Below are positions 17,795 through 26,848 of a stretch of 64,000 nucleotides of DNA, in pieces. A program made the position numbers and the translations under genes. The stretch is from Flavobacteriales bacterium (GTDB lineage Bacteria > Bacteroidota > Bacteroidia > Flavobacteriales > TMED113), in NCBI GenBank assembly GCA_002718035.1, contig PBCX01000003.1, positions 100,035-164,034 of the forward strand, written 5' to 3'. A model generated the notes under the pieces. The model searched no databases and was not told the DNA's origin. It saw only the letters and a program-made list of their open reading frames with translations. How positions within the stretch are numbered: position 1 is the stretch's first letter; each line of letters starts with the position of its first letter.

Positions 17795-20700
17795 ATGGTT
17801 ACAAGGTTTTTGAAATTTTTTTTATCAATTTACTCAAGTATTTTTTTTCTATTTGTTTTTGCAGTTTGTATGGCTGTCGCTACATTTATAGAGAATGATT
17901 TTGGTACTATTGAAGCTAAAATACTTGTGTTTAACTCGCTGTGGTTTGAACTAATACTAATTATATTGACTATTATTTTCATTTACAATATTTTTAATTA
18001 TAAACTTTATTTAAAGAAAAAAATCCCAATACTTCTTCTACATCTATCTTTTATCTTCATTTTATTTGGTGCTGGAATTACAAGATATATTAGTCAAGAA
18101 GGAACAATGCCGATTACAGAGGGTGAAACTGAAAATACATTTATTTCTACTGAAGCATATTTAGATTTTGAGTTTCATGATACTAAAAAGCAATGGAAGA
18201 TGTTTCCAAAAAAATTATTATTATCTCAACTAAAAGATAATTTTTTTAAAGTTTCCACTAAAGACTTTAAAAATAGAGAAGTAATTTTATCTTATAACGA
18301 TTTTATTGCAGACCACTCGCTAAAACTTAATGATTTAGTTTTTAAATCAAAATTTGAAATTTTAAAAGCAAATATGAATGACCCCAGTAGTCAAGAGATA
18401 TTAAATAAAAATATTCTTCATCCTTTTAAAAAAATGACTCCTTATTTTATTAACAATAACGCTTTTTTGCTTAGAGCGATTCAAAATCAAGACAATAAAA
18501 AAATTTTAGAGTTAATAACTTCTGGTAAAGAGGTTTCTTATTTATTTGAAGGAGACTATTTAGAAAAAGGAGGAGTTAGTTTTTCTTATAATAACTCAAT
18601 TGAAGCAGATGTAAATATTTTAAATAATACAGTAAATGAAGATTTTATTAAGAATGAACAGCAGGTATCAGATTTATTAAAATTAAATATAAAATACTTA
18701 GATTTTGATACTATTATATCTCTTGACGGTGCTATTGGAATAGTTGGTGAACCTATTTATTTTAATCTTGACTCTCTTTTTTTTAAAATTTCATATGGTT
18801 CAAGAGAAATTGATTTACCATTTAGTATAAAATTAAATGATTTTCAAATGGAAAGGTATCCAGGATCAGATAGTCCTTCTTCTTATGCAAGTGAAATTTC
18901 TGTTATCCCTTCTTTAAAAAATTCAAATGATAAAAAATTTGATTACAGAATTTATATGAATAATATTTTAAATTATAAAGGATATAGATTTTTTCAAGCT
19001 TCTTATTTTCCAGATGAATCTGGAACAATTCTTTCAGTTAATCAAGATAGGTTAGGTACGTTTGTTACCTATCTCGGATACTTCTTGCTTTTATTAGCAG
19101 TAATTTGGGTAATAATCTCCAGATCTACTAGATTTGGCACATTGTCAAAAAGATTAAATAGTAAAAATAAAACTATAAAAACCAGCAAGTTCAATAAAAT
19201 AATAAAAAGTACATTAGTTTTATTTTTATTTTATTCAACTCAAATCCTCTCATATGATCAAGATAGTATTTTATTTAATTTGAATAAAATCAGTGTTGAA
19301 AATTCAAGTTATTTTTCAAATGTTTTAATAGAGGATAATGATGGTAGAATTAAACCTTTTCAGACATTAAGTTCTGATATTTTAAGAAAAATTTCTAGAA
19401 AACAATCTCTTTCTTATAATTATGATGGTCAATCATTAAAAATGAATGCCGATCAAATTTTACTTGGAATGTTATTATTTCCATCAGATTGGATGAAAAT
19501 TGATTTAATAACTGTTGGGAGAAATCAAAAAGTAAAAAATATTTTTCCAATTAAAAAAGAATTTTTCTCCTACTGGGATTTTTGGAAGCCCGGTTTAAAG
19601 ATTGACTTTCCTCCAACATCTTTTAATGAACTAGATACAACTATTTTTTCCTCCAAAGAAAGTGCTAATTTAAATGACTTTGATTTTTCATTTTATAAAG
19701 AATTAAATGGTCATATAAATTTAACTTTGGATGCTGGTTTTATTAATATAAGTTCTCCCGATACAATAAAATATATGATTTTAAATGGAGAAAATGAGGG
19801 AATTAAAGGCGTTATTTTTCCTAATCAAAATTTTTCATTTCAACAAAAAGTTGTTTTCACAATCCAAAGAGGAGAAAAGAAAATTATTTTTGTTCCCTCA
19901 TTAGACTTGAGGGCTTTTAATTACAGATTAAAAGATTATGTGGAAATTGCATATGCAAAAAAACCAGGATTAAGAAATAAATTTGATAATGCCATTATTG
20001 ACTTAGATGAAAGATTCAATATTTGTCATATTATTTTTAATTCAATATATAGAACAATTGATAGTTCATCTGATGTGCATTTGAACTTTTTCCCTAAAGA
20101 ATTACCTAAAGAAAATTCTGATAAAAATCTTAAGAAAGTTATTCTTAATGAAAAGTGGACCTTTGATAAAAAATATAAGGCCTCAACTTTTTTTTCCTCT
20201 ATAAAACAATCTATTGAAAGTTTGAATGATTTAGAATTTAGAAGTATAGTTGATGATATCATTTTTTACCAGAGAGATAATGCAGATCAAATCATCCCTT
20301 CAAAATCCAAAATAGAATTAGAAATATTTTACAATAAAGTTAACCCATTTCACTTTTCTAGATTATTGTTGTTTTATATATTATTTGGTTTTTTATTTTT
20401 AGTAATATTAATTTTTGAAATTTTTAATAGAGAGAATAGGTTGATAAAAATTTTCATATTATTTTTCAAATCAACAATTTTTTTAGGTTTTATATTTCAC
20501 ACAACTTTCTTAATTTTTAGAGCAATTATTTCTGGACATGCACCATGGAGTGATGCTTATGAATCATTAATTTTTATTTCTTGGGCTACTTTATTATCAG
20601 GATTTATTTTTACAAAAAAATCTAATTTTTCACTAGCAGGTTCTTCAATAGTTGGTGCAATTTTATTATTAGTTGCAAATTTAAATTGGATTAATCCTGC

Positions 20701-21298
20701 TATTACAAACCTAGTCCCAGTGTTAAATTCTTATTGGTTAATGATTCATGTATCAATAATTACTTCAAGTTACGGTTTTCTTGCTCTAAGCGCCTTTTTA
20801 GGGCTTTTAACATTGTTTTTAATAATTTTCGTTCGTAAATCTAATTTTGTTAAAGTAAATGATGAAATTAAAAGATTAGTTGGTATTAATGAAATATGTA
20901 TGGTTATTGGCTTATTTTTATTAACTGTCGGAACCTTTTTAGGTGGGGTTTGGGCAAATGAATCCTGGGGGCGTTACTGGGGATGGGACCCAAAAGAAAC
21001 TTGGGCATTAATTAGCGTTGTTGTATACTCAATTATTTTACATGTTCGTTTAGTATCGAATAAACGATTTAAATATTTATTCAGTGTACTATCGGTAATT
21101 GGTTTTTCGTCAATTATTATGACTTATTTTGGTGTTAATTTTTATTTATCAGGTCTCCATTCATATGCCAATGGTGAACCTCCTCCAGCTCAGTCTTGGA
21201 TATTAATAACTACAATTTTTACATTAATACTCATAATTTTATCGGGCATAAGATTTAATTATACTTTTTTAACATATAATAATTCTAAAAACAAATAA
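17795..21298 (+). CDS. ccsA: Fused cytochrome c biogenesis protein CcsBA (ResB-CcsA)
   Basis: A 1167-residue fusion of the two System II heme-handling subunits, the form normal in Bacteroidota. The N-terminal ResB/CcsB part has membrane helices near 5-30, 50-70, 75-95 and 420-440 with a large periplasmic domain between. A second long periplasmic stretch follows (about 485-850). The C-terminal CcsA part (about 850-1167) has the heme-binding WWD motif WGRYWGWDPKETW near 1048-1060 plus periplasmic His residues in 'IISGHAPWSDAYESL' and a His near 'HSYANGEPPPAQSW'. It moves heme across the inner membrane and attaches it to apocytochrome c CXXCH motifs. It heads the run with gpx and bshB1. Confidence 0.93.
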   Translation: MVTRFLKFFLSIYSSIFFLFVFAVCMAVATFIENDFGTIEAKILVFNSLWFELILIILTIIFIYNIFNYKLYLKKKIPILLLHLSFIFILFGAGITRYISQEGTMPITEGETENTFISTEAYLDFEFHDTKKQWKMFPKKLLLSQLKDNFFKVSTKDFKNREVILSYNDFIADHSLKLNDLVFKSKFEILKANMNDPSSQEILNKNILHPFKKMTPYFINNNAFLLRAIQNQDNKKILELITSGKEVSYLFEGDYLEKGGVSFSYNNSIEADVNILNNTVNEDFIKNEQQVSDLLKLNIKYLDFDTIISLDGAIGIVGEPIYFNLDSLFFKISYGSREIDLPFSIKLNDFQMERYPGSDSPSSYASEISVIPSLKNSNDKKFDYRIYMNNILNYKGYRFFQASYFPDESGTILSVNQDRLGTFVTYLGYFLLLLAVIWVIISRSTRFGTLSKRLNSKNKTIKTSKFNKIIKSTLVLFLFYSTQILSYDQDSILFNLNKISVENSSYFSNVLIEDNDGRIKPFQTLSSDILRKISRKQSLSYNYDGQSLKMNADQILLGMLLFPSDWMKIDLITVGRNQKVKNIFPIKKEFFSYWDFWKPGLKIDFPPTSFNELDTTIFSSKESANLNDFDFSFYKELNGHINLTLDAGFINISSPDTIKYMILNGENEGIKGVIFPNQNFSFQQKVVFTIQRGEKKIIFVPSLDLRAFNYRLKDYVEIAYAKKPGLRNKFDNAIIDLDERFNICHIIFNSIYRTIDSSSDVHLNFFPKELPKENSDKNLKKVILNEKWTFDKKYKASTFFSSIKQSIESLNDLEFRSIVDDIIFYQRDNADQIIPSKSKIELEIFYNKVNPFHFSRLLLFYILFGFLFLVILIFEIFNRENRLIKIFILFFKSTIFLGFIFHTTFLIFRAIISGHAPWSDAYESLIFISWATLLSGFIFTKKSNFSLAGSSIVGAILLLVANLNWINPAITNLVPVLNSYWLMIHVSIITSSYGFLALSAFLGLLTLFLIIFVRKSNFVKVNDEIKRLVGINEICMVIGLFLLTVGTFLGGVWANESWGRYWGWDPKETWALISVVVYSIILHVRLVSNKRFKYLFSVLSVIGFSSIIMTYFGVNFYLSGLHSYANGEPPPAQSWILITTIFTLILIILSGIRFNYTFLTYNNSKNK

Positions 21299-21312
21299 TT
21301 TTTTTATATAAA

Positions 21313-21861
21313 ATGAAATTAATAATTTTCTTTATGTTTTGCTTTTTTTGTAACTCTCAGTCTAATACTAATTATAATAAACAATCATTTTATGATCACA
21401 AAGCAGAAATGATTAACGGTGAATTTTTAGATTTTTCATCTTTAAAAGGAAAAAAAGTCTTAATAGTTAATACTGCTTCGTACTGTGGTTTAACATCACA
21501 ATACAAAGATCTTGAATCTTTGTATAAGAAGTATAAAGACTCTGGTTTTGAAATTCTTGCTTTTCCTTCCAATAATTTTGGTAAACAAGAACCTGGTACA
21601 AATAATGATATTGCTACTTTCTGCGAATCAAATTATTCAACATCATTTATATTAATGTCTAAAATTGAAGTTAAGGGAAAAAATATTCATCCAGTATATA
21701 GGTGGTTAACAAAAAAAGAATTAAATGGTGTAAAGAGCTCCTCTGTTAAATGGAATTTTCAAAAATATTTAATTGATGAAAATGGAAATTTTATTGAGTA
21801 TTATAATCCATATACTTCACCAAAATCTAAAAAAATAACAAATTGGATAGAAGGAATTTAA
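21313..21861 (+). CDS. Glutathione peroxidase-family peroxidase, exported
   Basis: A 182-residue GPx/BtuE-family protein. The peroxidatic Cys58 is in NTASYCGLTSQY, the Gln of the catalytic tetrad is in FPSNNFGKQEPG (about 85-96), and Trp/Asn are in VKWNFQKYL (about 145-153), so all catalytic residues are present. The Cys is a normal Cys, not selenocysteine. A hydrophobic N-terminus ends in FCFFC, which could be a lipobox, suggesting attachment to the envelope. Such Cys enzymes generally use thioredoxin rather than glutathione. It overlaps the next gene, bshB1, by 19 bases, linking peroxide removal and low-molecular-weight thiol synthesis. Confidence 0.9.
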   Translation: MKLIIFFMFCFFCNSQSNTNYNKQSFYDHKAEMINGEFLDFSSLKGKKVLIVNTASYCGLTSQYKDLESLYKKYKDSGFEILAFPSNNFGKQEPGTNNDIATFCESNYSTSFILMSKIEVKGKNIHPVYRWLTKKELNGVKSSSVKWNFQKYLIDENGNFIEYYNPYTSPKSKKITNWIEGI

Positions 21862-22580
21862 ATCAAAACGTTGACATTCTAGTTTTTGGAGCTCATCCTG
21901 ACGATATTGAGTTATCATGTTCGGGTACAATTTTGAAACATATTGATCTTGGCTATAGAGTTGGTCTAATTGACTTAACAAGGGGAGAATTAGGGACTAG
22001 AGGAAGTAAAAAAATAAGGGATAAGGAAACTAAAATAGCTACATCATTAATGAATACTTCTTTTAGAATTAATTTGAACATGAAAGATGGTCTTTTTAAC
22101 ATTAGTGATGATAATAAATTAAAAGTTATTTCCTTAATAAGATCAGCAAAACCAAAAATTGTTATTGCAAATTCTGAAAATGATAGACATCCAGATCATG
22201 GACGCGCTGCTGAATTAATAAAAACTTGCTGTTTTTTATCTGGATTGGAAAAAATAACTACACAGTATGATAATCAAATTCAAGATACTTGGAGGCCAGA
22301 ACAATTGTTTTATTATATACAATATAATCAGATTACACCTGATGTAATAATTGATATTTCTAATTATTTTGATAAAAAAATGGAAATTATTAAATCTTAT
22401 TCTTCTCAGTTTTATAATCCAAAATCGAAAGAAACTAAAACTGTAATTTCTGAAAAAAATTTTTTAGAAAGTATAGATTACAGATCAAAAGACCTGGGGA
22501 GAATTATAAATGTAAAACATGCTGAAGGATTTAAGTCAGAAAGAATATTATCTATTAACAACTTATTTGATTTAAATTAA
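21843..22580 (+). CDS. bshB1: Bacillithiol biosynthesis deacetylase BshB1
   Basis: A 245-residue PIG-L/LmbE zinc deacetylase. The zinc motif AHPDDIE is near 17-23, 'LTRGELGTRGS' near 44-54 and the second metal motif RHPDHGRAAEL near 117-127, the features of BshB1, which removes acetyl from GlcNAc-malate on the way to bacillithiol, the usual low-molecular-weight thiol of Flavobacteriia. The ATG at 21843 lies within the end of the peroxidase gene; no closer ATG is available before the conserved VDILVFGAHPDD strand. The stop at 22578-22580 directly abuts the stop of the convergent FAH-family gene inside an inverted repeat. Confidence 0.92.
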   Translation: MDRRNLNQNVDILVFGAHPDDIELSCSGTILKHIDLGYRVGLIDLTRGELGTRGSKKIRDKETKIATSLMNTSFRINLNMKDGLFNISDDNKLKVISLIRSAKPKIVIANSENDRHPDHGRAAELIKTCCFLSGLEKITTQYDNQIQDTWRPEQLFYYIQYNQITPDVIIDISNYFDKKMEIIKSYSSQFYNPKSKETKTVISEKNFLESIDYRSKDLGRIINVKHAEGFKSERILSINNLFDLN

Positions 22581-22588
22581 TCAAATAA
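22563..22588. terminator. AT-rich inverted repeat spanning two convergent stop codons
   Basis: TTATTTGATT (22563-22572) and AATCAAATAA (22579-22588) are perfect inverted arms of 10 bases around a 6-base loop. Both the bshB1 and FAH-family stop codons are inside it. With only two G-C pairs and no proper T-run it would be a weak terminator, but its symmetry suits bidirectional use. Confidence 0.35.
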
Positions 22589-23189
22589 CTTTAGTTTCAA
22601 ATAATTTTATGTTTTCTAAGAATCCTTCTAAAACATCATTTTCTTTGACAGTAGAAACTCCAGAGGGGGTTCCTGTAAAAATTATATCACCTTTCTTTAA
22701 AGTGATAAAATTTGATACATAACTTATGACTTTGTTAAAATTATTAATCATGGATTTGCTATTTCCATTTTGTACTATAATTCCATTTTTTTTTAATGAA
22801 AAGTTTAAATTATTAATATCAAATTTATCTTTTTTAATAAAAGTTCCTATTGTTGCTGATCCGTCAAAGGATTTAGCTGCTTCCCACGGTAAGCCTTTCT
22901 TTTTTAGATTATTTTGTAAATCTCTAGCAGTAAAATCTATTCCCACACTTATTTCTTCGAAATATTTATGAGCGTATTTTTCTTGAATGAATTTTCCGAC
23001 TTTATTTATTTTCAAAATAATTTCAATTTCATGCTCAATATTGTTAGAAAAATCTGGAATAAAAAAAGGTTGACCTTTAATTGATATAGCAGTCTCAGGT
23101 TTTAAAAAAAAAATAATTTCTTTTTGAAATGAGTTACTTAGCTCTTTTATGTGATCAGCATAATTTCTACCAATGCAAATAATTTTCAT
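22581..23189 (-). CDS. Fumarylacetoacetate hydrolase-family protein
   Basis: A 202-residue single-domain FAH-superfamily protein. The start MKIICIGRNYADHIKEL is the family hallmark; metal ligands are in the HEIEIIL segment near 50-56 and in 'VGIDFTARDLQ' near 83-93, followed by 'LPWEAAKSFDGSATIG' and the C-terminal 'IIFTGTPSGV' near 169-178. Members hydrolyse or decarboxylate acylpyruvates and related diketo acids in the cytosol, often oxaloacetate or acylpyruvate. It overlaps the upstream E2 gene by 4 bases, so it may act near 2-oxoacid metabolism, but this pairing is an inference. Confidence 0.9.
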   Translation of the reverse strand: MKIICIGRNYADHIKELSNSFQKEIIFFLKPETAISIKGQPFFIPDFSNNIEHEIEIILKINKVGKFIQEKYAHKYFEEISVGIDFTARDLQNNLKKKGLPWEAAKSFDGSATIGTFIKKDKFDINNLNFSLKKNGIIVQNGNSKSMINNFNKVISYVSNFITLKKGDIIFTGTPSGVSTVKENDVLEGFLENIKLFETKVI

Positions 23190-24508
23190 ATTGATCTGTT
23201 ATTATCAAAAGATTCCAGATAGTGAGCAACTCTTTTTAAAAAACTTCCTCCAAGGGCACCATCAACTACTCTATGATCGTATGAAAGTGATAAGAAGACT
23301 TTATGTCGTATGCCAATAAAATCACCATGTTCAGTTTCAACAACAGATGGTTTTTTTTGTATCACCCCCGCAGCAAGTATTGCTACTTGAGGTTGGTTGA
23401 TGATAGGAGTTCCCATAATACTTCCAAAGCTCCCAACGTTAGTAAAAGTAAATGTTCCTCCTGCTGTGTCATCAGGATTTAATTTACCTTCTCTTGCTCT
23501 TTTTGCTAAATCGTTAACAGATTTAGTGAGACCTAATAGATTTTTTTCATTTCCATTTTTAATTACGGGAACTATAAGATTTCCATCTGAAAGGGCTGTA
23601 GCCATACCAATATTAATATTTTTATGTTTAATAATTTTGGTTCCGTTAACGGAAATATTAATCATTGGAAAATCTAAGATAGCTTTAATAATTGCTTCAA
23701 TTATAATAGGAGTAAATGTTATATTCTGACTTTCTCTTTCTTTAAATTTTTCTTTTATACTATTTCTCCATGTAACAATTTCGGTCATATCTACTTCATT
23801 GAATGATGTAACGTGAGCAGATACAGATTTACTCATTGTCATATGATCAGCAATCATCTTTCTCATTCTACTCATTTCAATGACTTCGTTGTTTTCAAAT
23901 TTTTCGGGTGAAATTAAATTATTATTTTCTTCTATTTGCGTATTTAAAATTGGTTGATTTTTCTGCTTTTCATTAGCTGGTGAATCTTTTGTTTTTAAAT
24001 AATTTAAAATATCGTTTTTTGTCACCCTATTATTTTTACCAGAGCCTTGAATTTTTTCTAGTTCATCATTTGAAATATTTTCTTTTTTCGCAATATTTTT
24101 TACCAATGGAGAAAAAAACTTATCAGATTTATTTGAGATTAATTTATTATTAATAATTTCTTTGGAAGAATTAAATTCTTTTTCAATTTCTTTTATTGAT
24201 TCATTTAAATTGGATTGATTTTCAATAGGTTGAGTAGATTTTTTTTCATTTGTCTCATCATCATTACTGTTAGTTTCAATTATTGCAATAGTTTCACCTA
24301 CTTTTACGACATCATTTTCAGAAAAGAATATTTCATGTAATTTTCCTTCAACAGAGGATGGTATTTCAGAATCTACCTTGTCTGTAGCAATTTCCACAAC
24401 TGTTTCATCAACTGATATAGGATCACCTATTTTCTTTTGCCAACAAATAATTGTTGCCTCAGCAACACTTTCACCCATTTTAGGCATTTTTAACTCTATT
24501 TTTCCCAT
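23186..24508 (-). CDS. Dihydrolipoamide acyltransferase (E2 of a 2-oxoacid dehydrogenase complex)
   Basis: A 440-residue E2. Domains in order: one lipoyl domain (1-80) with the lipoylated Lys44 in EIATDKVDSEIP; an Asp/Glu/Asn/Ser-rich linker; a peripheral-subunit-binding domain near 135-172 ('SPLVKNIAKKENIS...NRVTKNDIL'); a second linker; and the catalytic acyltransferase domain (about 215-440) with the active-site SLSYDHRVVDGALGG near 408-422. The single lipoyl domain and the motif suit a branched-chain 2-oxoacid or oxoglutarate complex; Flavobacteriales carry several paralogues and sequence alone does not fix which. No E1 or E3 gene is nearby. A possible -7 element TAATTTTG is on the minus strand at 24529-24536. 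Confidence 0.92.
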   Translation of the reverse strand: MGKIELKMPKMGESVAEATIICWQKKIGDPISVDETVVEIATDKVDSEIPSSVEGKLHEIFFSENDVVKVGETIAIIETNSNDDETNEKKSTQPIENQSNLNESIKEIEKEFNSSKEIINNKLISNKSDKFFSPLVKNIAKKENISNDELEKIQGSGKNNRVTKNDILNYLKTKDSPANEKQKNQPILNTQIEENNNLISPEKFENNEVIEMSRMRKMIADHMTMSKSVSAHVTSFNEVDMTEIVTWRNSIKEKFKERESQNITFTPIIIEAIIKAILDFPMINISVNGTKIIKHKNINIGMATALSDGNLIVPVIKNGNEKNLLGLTKSVNDLAKRAREGKLNPDDTAGGTFTFTNVGSFGSIMGTPIINQPQVAILAAGVIQKKPSVVETEHGDFIGIRHKVFLSLSYDHRVVDGALGGSFLKRVAHYLESFDNNRSI

Positions 24509-24574
24509 TTTAATTTAGAATCGATTTTCAAAATTAATAAAATATAATAATTGAATGTTTTTGTAGCTAAATAA

Positions 24575-26176
24575 TTAATCAATTTTTTTTAAAGTATATA
24601 ATTCACCTTTTGAGTTTTTTGAATCACTTCCAATAATGAATTTACCACCCTCAGGAACAATTTTTATTTTCATATTGTATTTATTCAAAAATGATATTTT
24701 TTTAATTATATGATTGAAAGATATATTTTTTGAACAGAAAATTATTTCATTTATAGAATGAATATTTATTGATTTAATTATTTCATCTTTTAATTTTTTA
24801 AAATCTTTTTCGGAACTTATTTTCAAGCAATTTATATGAGTAATTTTCATTTTTTCGTTTATTGTTTTGTTAATAAGATTTTTTACTTTCTTGAATTGAA
24901 ATTCATCACCAATAATTGCAATTTTTTTATCAATTTTTTTGAAATTGCTAATCCCAATAATTCCTAAAATTTTTCTATATAATGTTAGTGAAAAAATTGT
25001 CCAAATTAAATTTAAAACTATTAGTGTTCTTGAAATCCTATATTCTTCAGGAAGAAGAGCATAAATAATCAGTATAATGATACTTGCAATAAGAGTTCCT
25101 TTAATTATTTTGTTGATTTTAACATACTTTTCATATCCCCTGTTAATAAAAATAAAAAAAATTGACACTGCAATACATACCGGTACTGTAATGCTCATAA
25201 ATTCATTTGGTAATATTTTTTGTTCTCCAATTAAGCTCAAGGAGTATTTCTCCCAGGTAACTTTTAGTATCTTTGAGCCAAAATAAATTATCATTATATC
25301 AACTAATGTATATATAGTTTCATCAAAAAACCTTTTTAAAACTGAAATTGTAGCCCTAAAATAAATTGCAAAATGAATAATGAAGTAAAAAAATAGAGCG
25401 TTTTTTCCTTTGAAATGCTTGTTAGAAAATATACTCATTGCTTTGTAAAATAAGTAAACATAATTCATGCTTCCTTTTTTTGTGCTTTCCCCTTTATAGT
25501 GAATTATTTTTGTCTTTGGAAAATAATAATTTTTATACCCTGCGTTTTTTATTCTATAAGATAAATCAATATCTTCTCCATACATGAAAAATTTTTCATC
25601 TAGTAAACCAACTTTTTTCACAATATTTTTTTTTGTTAAAAAAAAAGCCCCTGATAAAACATCAACTTCATGTGTCTTATTTTCATCTAAGTAACTTAGA
25701 TGATACTGACCAAAAGTTTTTGATTTTGGAAATATGTAACTGAGTCCAAAAATTTTATAAAATGCAATAATAGGGGAGGGAAAAGATCTTTTAGATTCTG
25801 GTAAGAAATTCCCATTACCATCAATCATTTTTACACCTAAGCCTCCAATATTTTCTTTTCTTTTCATAAATAAAATACATTTATTTAATGTATCTTCTTC
25901 AAGTAATGTGTCTGGGTTGAGTAATAAAATATACTTACCTTTCGCTTTTTTTATTGCTTGATTATTGGCTCTAGAAAATCCAACATTTTTTTTATTTTTG
26001 ATAAGTTTATATTCTGAAAATTTACTTTCCACCATTTCGACAGATCCGTCAACAGAGTTGTTATCAACTATAAGTACCTCAGTTTTGATTTTTTTAGATG
26101 ATAGTTGAACAGAGTAGAGACATTGTTCTAAAAAGTATTTTACATTATAATTAACAATAATAATTGAAAGAGTCAT
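24575..26176 (-). CDS. GT2 glycosyltransferase fused to a membrane and Rossmann-like C-terminal region
   Basis: A 533-residue protein. Residues 1-240 are a family 2 glycosyltransferase: LSIIIVNYNVKYFLEQCL at the start, VLIVDNNSVDGS near 33-44, and the metal-binding region LLLNPDTLLEED near 88-99, most like rhamnosyl- or glucosyltransferases of polysaccharide synthesis. From about 255 there are four or five hydrophobic helices (near 255-275, 325-345, 360-375, 385-405), and residues 420-533 look like the soluble nucleotide-binding segment found in front of polyprenyl-phosphate sugar transferases (KKIAIIGDEFQF). The catalytic sugar-phosphate transferase domain itself is absent. It overlaps recR by 4 bases. 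Sugar donor unknown. Confidence 0.82.
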   Translation of the reverse strand: MTLSIIIVNYNVKYFLEQCLYSVQLSSKKIKTEVLIVDNNSVDGSVEMVESKFSEYKLIKNKKNVGFSRANNQAIKKAKGKYILLLNPDTLLEEDTLNKCILFMKRKENIGGLGVKMIDGNGNFLPESKRSFPSPIIAFYKIFGLSYIFPKSKTFGQYHLSYLDENKTHEVDVLSGAFFLTKKNIVKKVGLLDEKFFMYGEDIDLSYRIKNAGYKNYYFPKTKIIHYKGESTKKGSMNYVYLFYKAMSIFSNKHFKGKNALFFYFIIHFAIYFRATISVLKRFFDETIYTLVDIMIIYFGSKILKVTWEKYSLSLIGEQKILPNEFMSITVPVCIAVSIFFIFINRGYEKYVKINKIIKGTLIASIIILIIYALLPEEYRISRTLIVLNLIWTIFSLTLYRKILGIIGISNFKKIDKKIAIIGDEFQFKKVKNLINKTINEKMKITHINCLKISSEKDFKKLKDEIIKSINIHSINEIIFCSKNISFNHIIKKISFLNKYNMKIKIVPEGGKFIIGSDSKNSKGELYTLKKID

Positions 26177-26790
26177 TTCTCAAGTGTTGTTTCGAATAAT
26201 TGCCTATTAGTAAGTGATCTACCAAGGGTAATCTCATCAGTGTACTCTAATTCATCTCCAATTGAAATTCCTCTGGACATTGTAGTGATTTTAACATTAT
26301 AATTCATAATTTTTTTATAGATAAAAAAATTAGTTGTTTCTCCTTCCATAGTTGTACTTAAAGCTAAAATAATTTCATCAATTGGATTTTTTTTAATTCT
26401 TTCAATTAATGAATTAATATTTAAATCATTTGGGTTTATTCCCTCCATTGGCGATATTAATCCTCCTAGAATGTGATACAATCCTTTATATTCATTTGTG
26501 TTTTCGATTGCAATTAAATCTCTAAAATCACGAATTACACAAATTATTTTTTTATTTCTTGAATAATCATTGCAAATTTTACAAATTCTTTCTTCAGAAA
26601 TATTATAACAAGATTCACAATAATTTATTTTATCTACTAATTCTTTTAATGAATTAGAAATTGTATGTACTTCTTCTTTTTCTTTCTTTATTAAATTGAG
26701 AACAAGTCTTAGAGCTGTTCTTTTCCCAATTCCAGGCATAGAAGAAAGTGCATTAACAGCATTTTCTATTAACTTTGAAGAAAAATTCAT
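26173..26790 (-). CDS. recR: Recombination mediator protein RecR
   Basis: RecR acts with RecO and RecF to load RecA on gapped DNA. The helix-hairpin-helix ALSSMPGIGKRTALRL, the Cys4 zinc finger (CESCYN...CKIC) and the Toprim domain (IICVIRDFRDLIAIE...YHILGGLISPMEGI) are all present. I chose the ATG at 26790, giving 205 residues starting MNFSSKLIENAV, which is the normal RecR start and length; a longer frame reaches an ATG at 26868, but its extra 26 residues are not RecR-like and would overlap the divergent symporter gene. The gene overlaps the downstream GT2 gene by 4 bases. Confidence 0.93.
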   Translation of the reverse strand: MNFSSKLIENAVNALSSMPGIGKRTALRLVLNLIKKEKEEVHTISNSLKELVDKINYCESCYNISEERICKICNDYSRNKKIICVIRDFRDLIAIENTNEYKGLYHILGGLISPMEGINPNDLNINSLIERIKKNPIDEIILALSTTMEGETTNFFIYKKIMNYNVKITTMSRGISIGDELEYTDEITLGRSLTNRQLFETTLEK

Positions 26791-26848
26791 ATAATCAAAA
26801 ATAGTTAAACAATTATTAAATACTTGTTCTATATAAAATTTATTTCTA

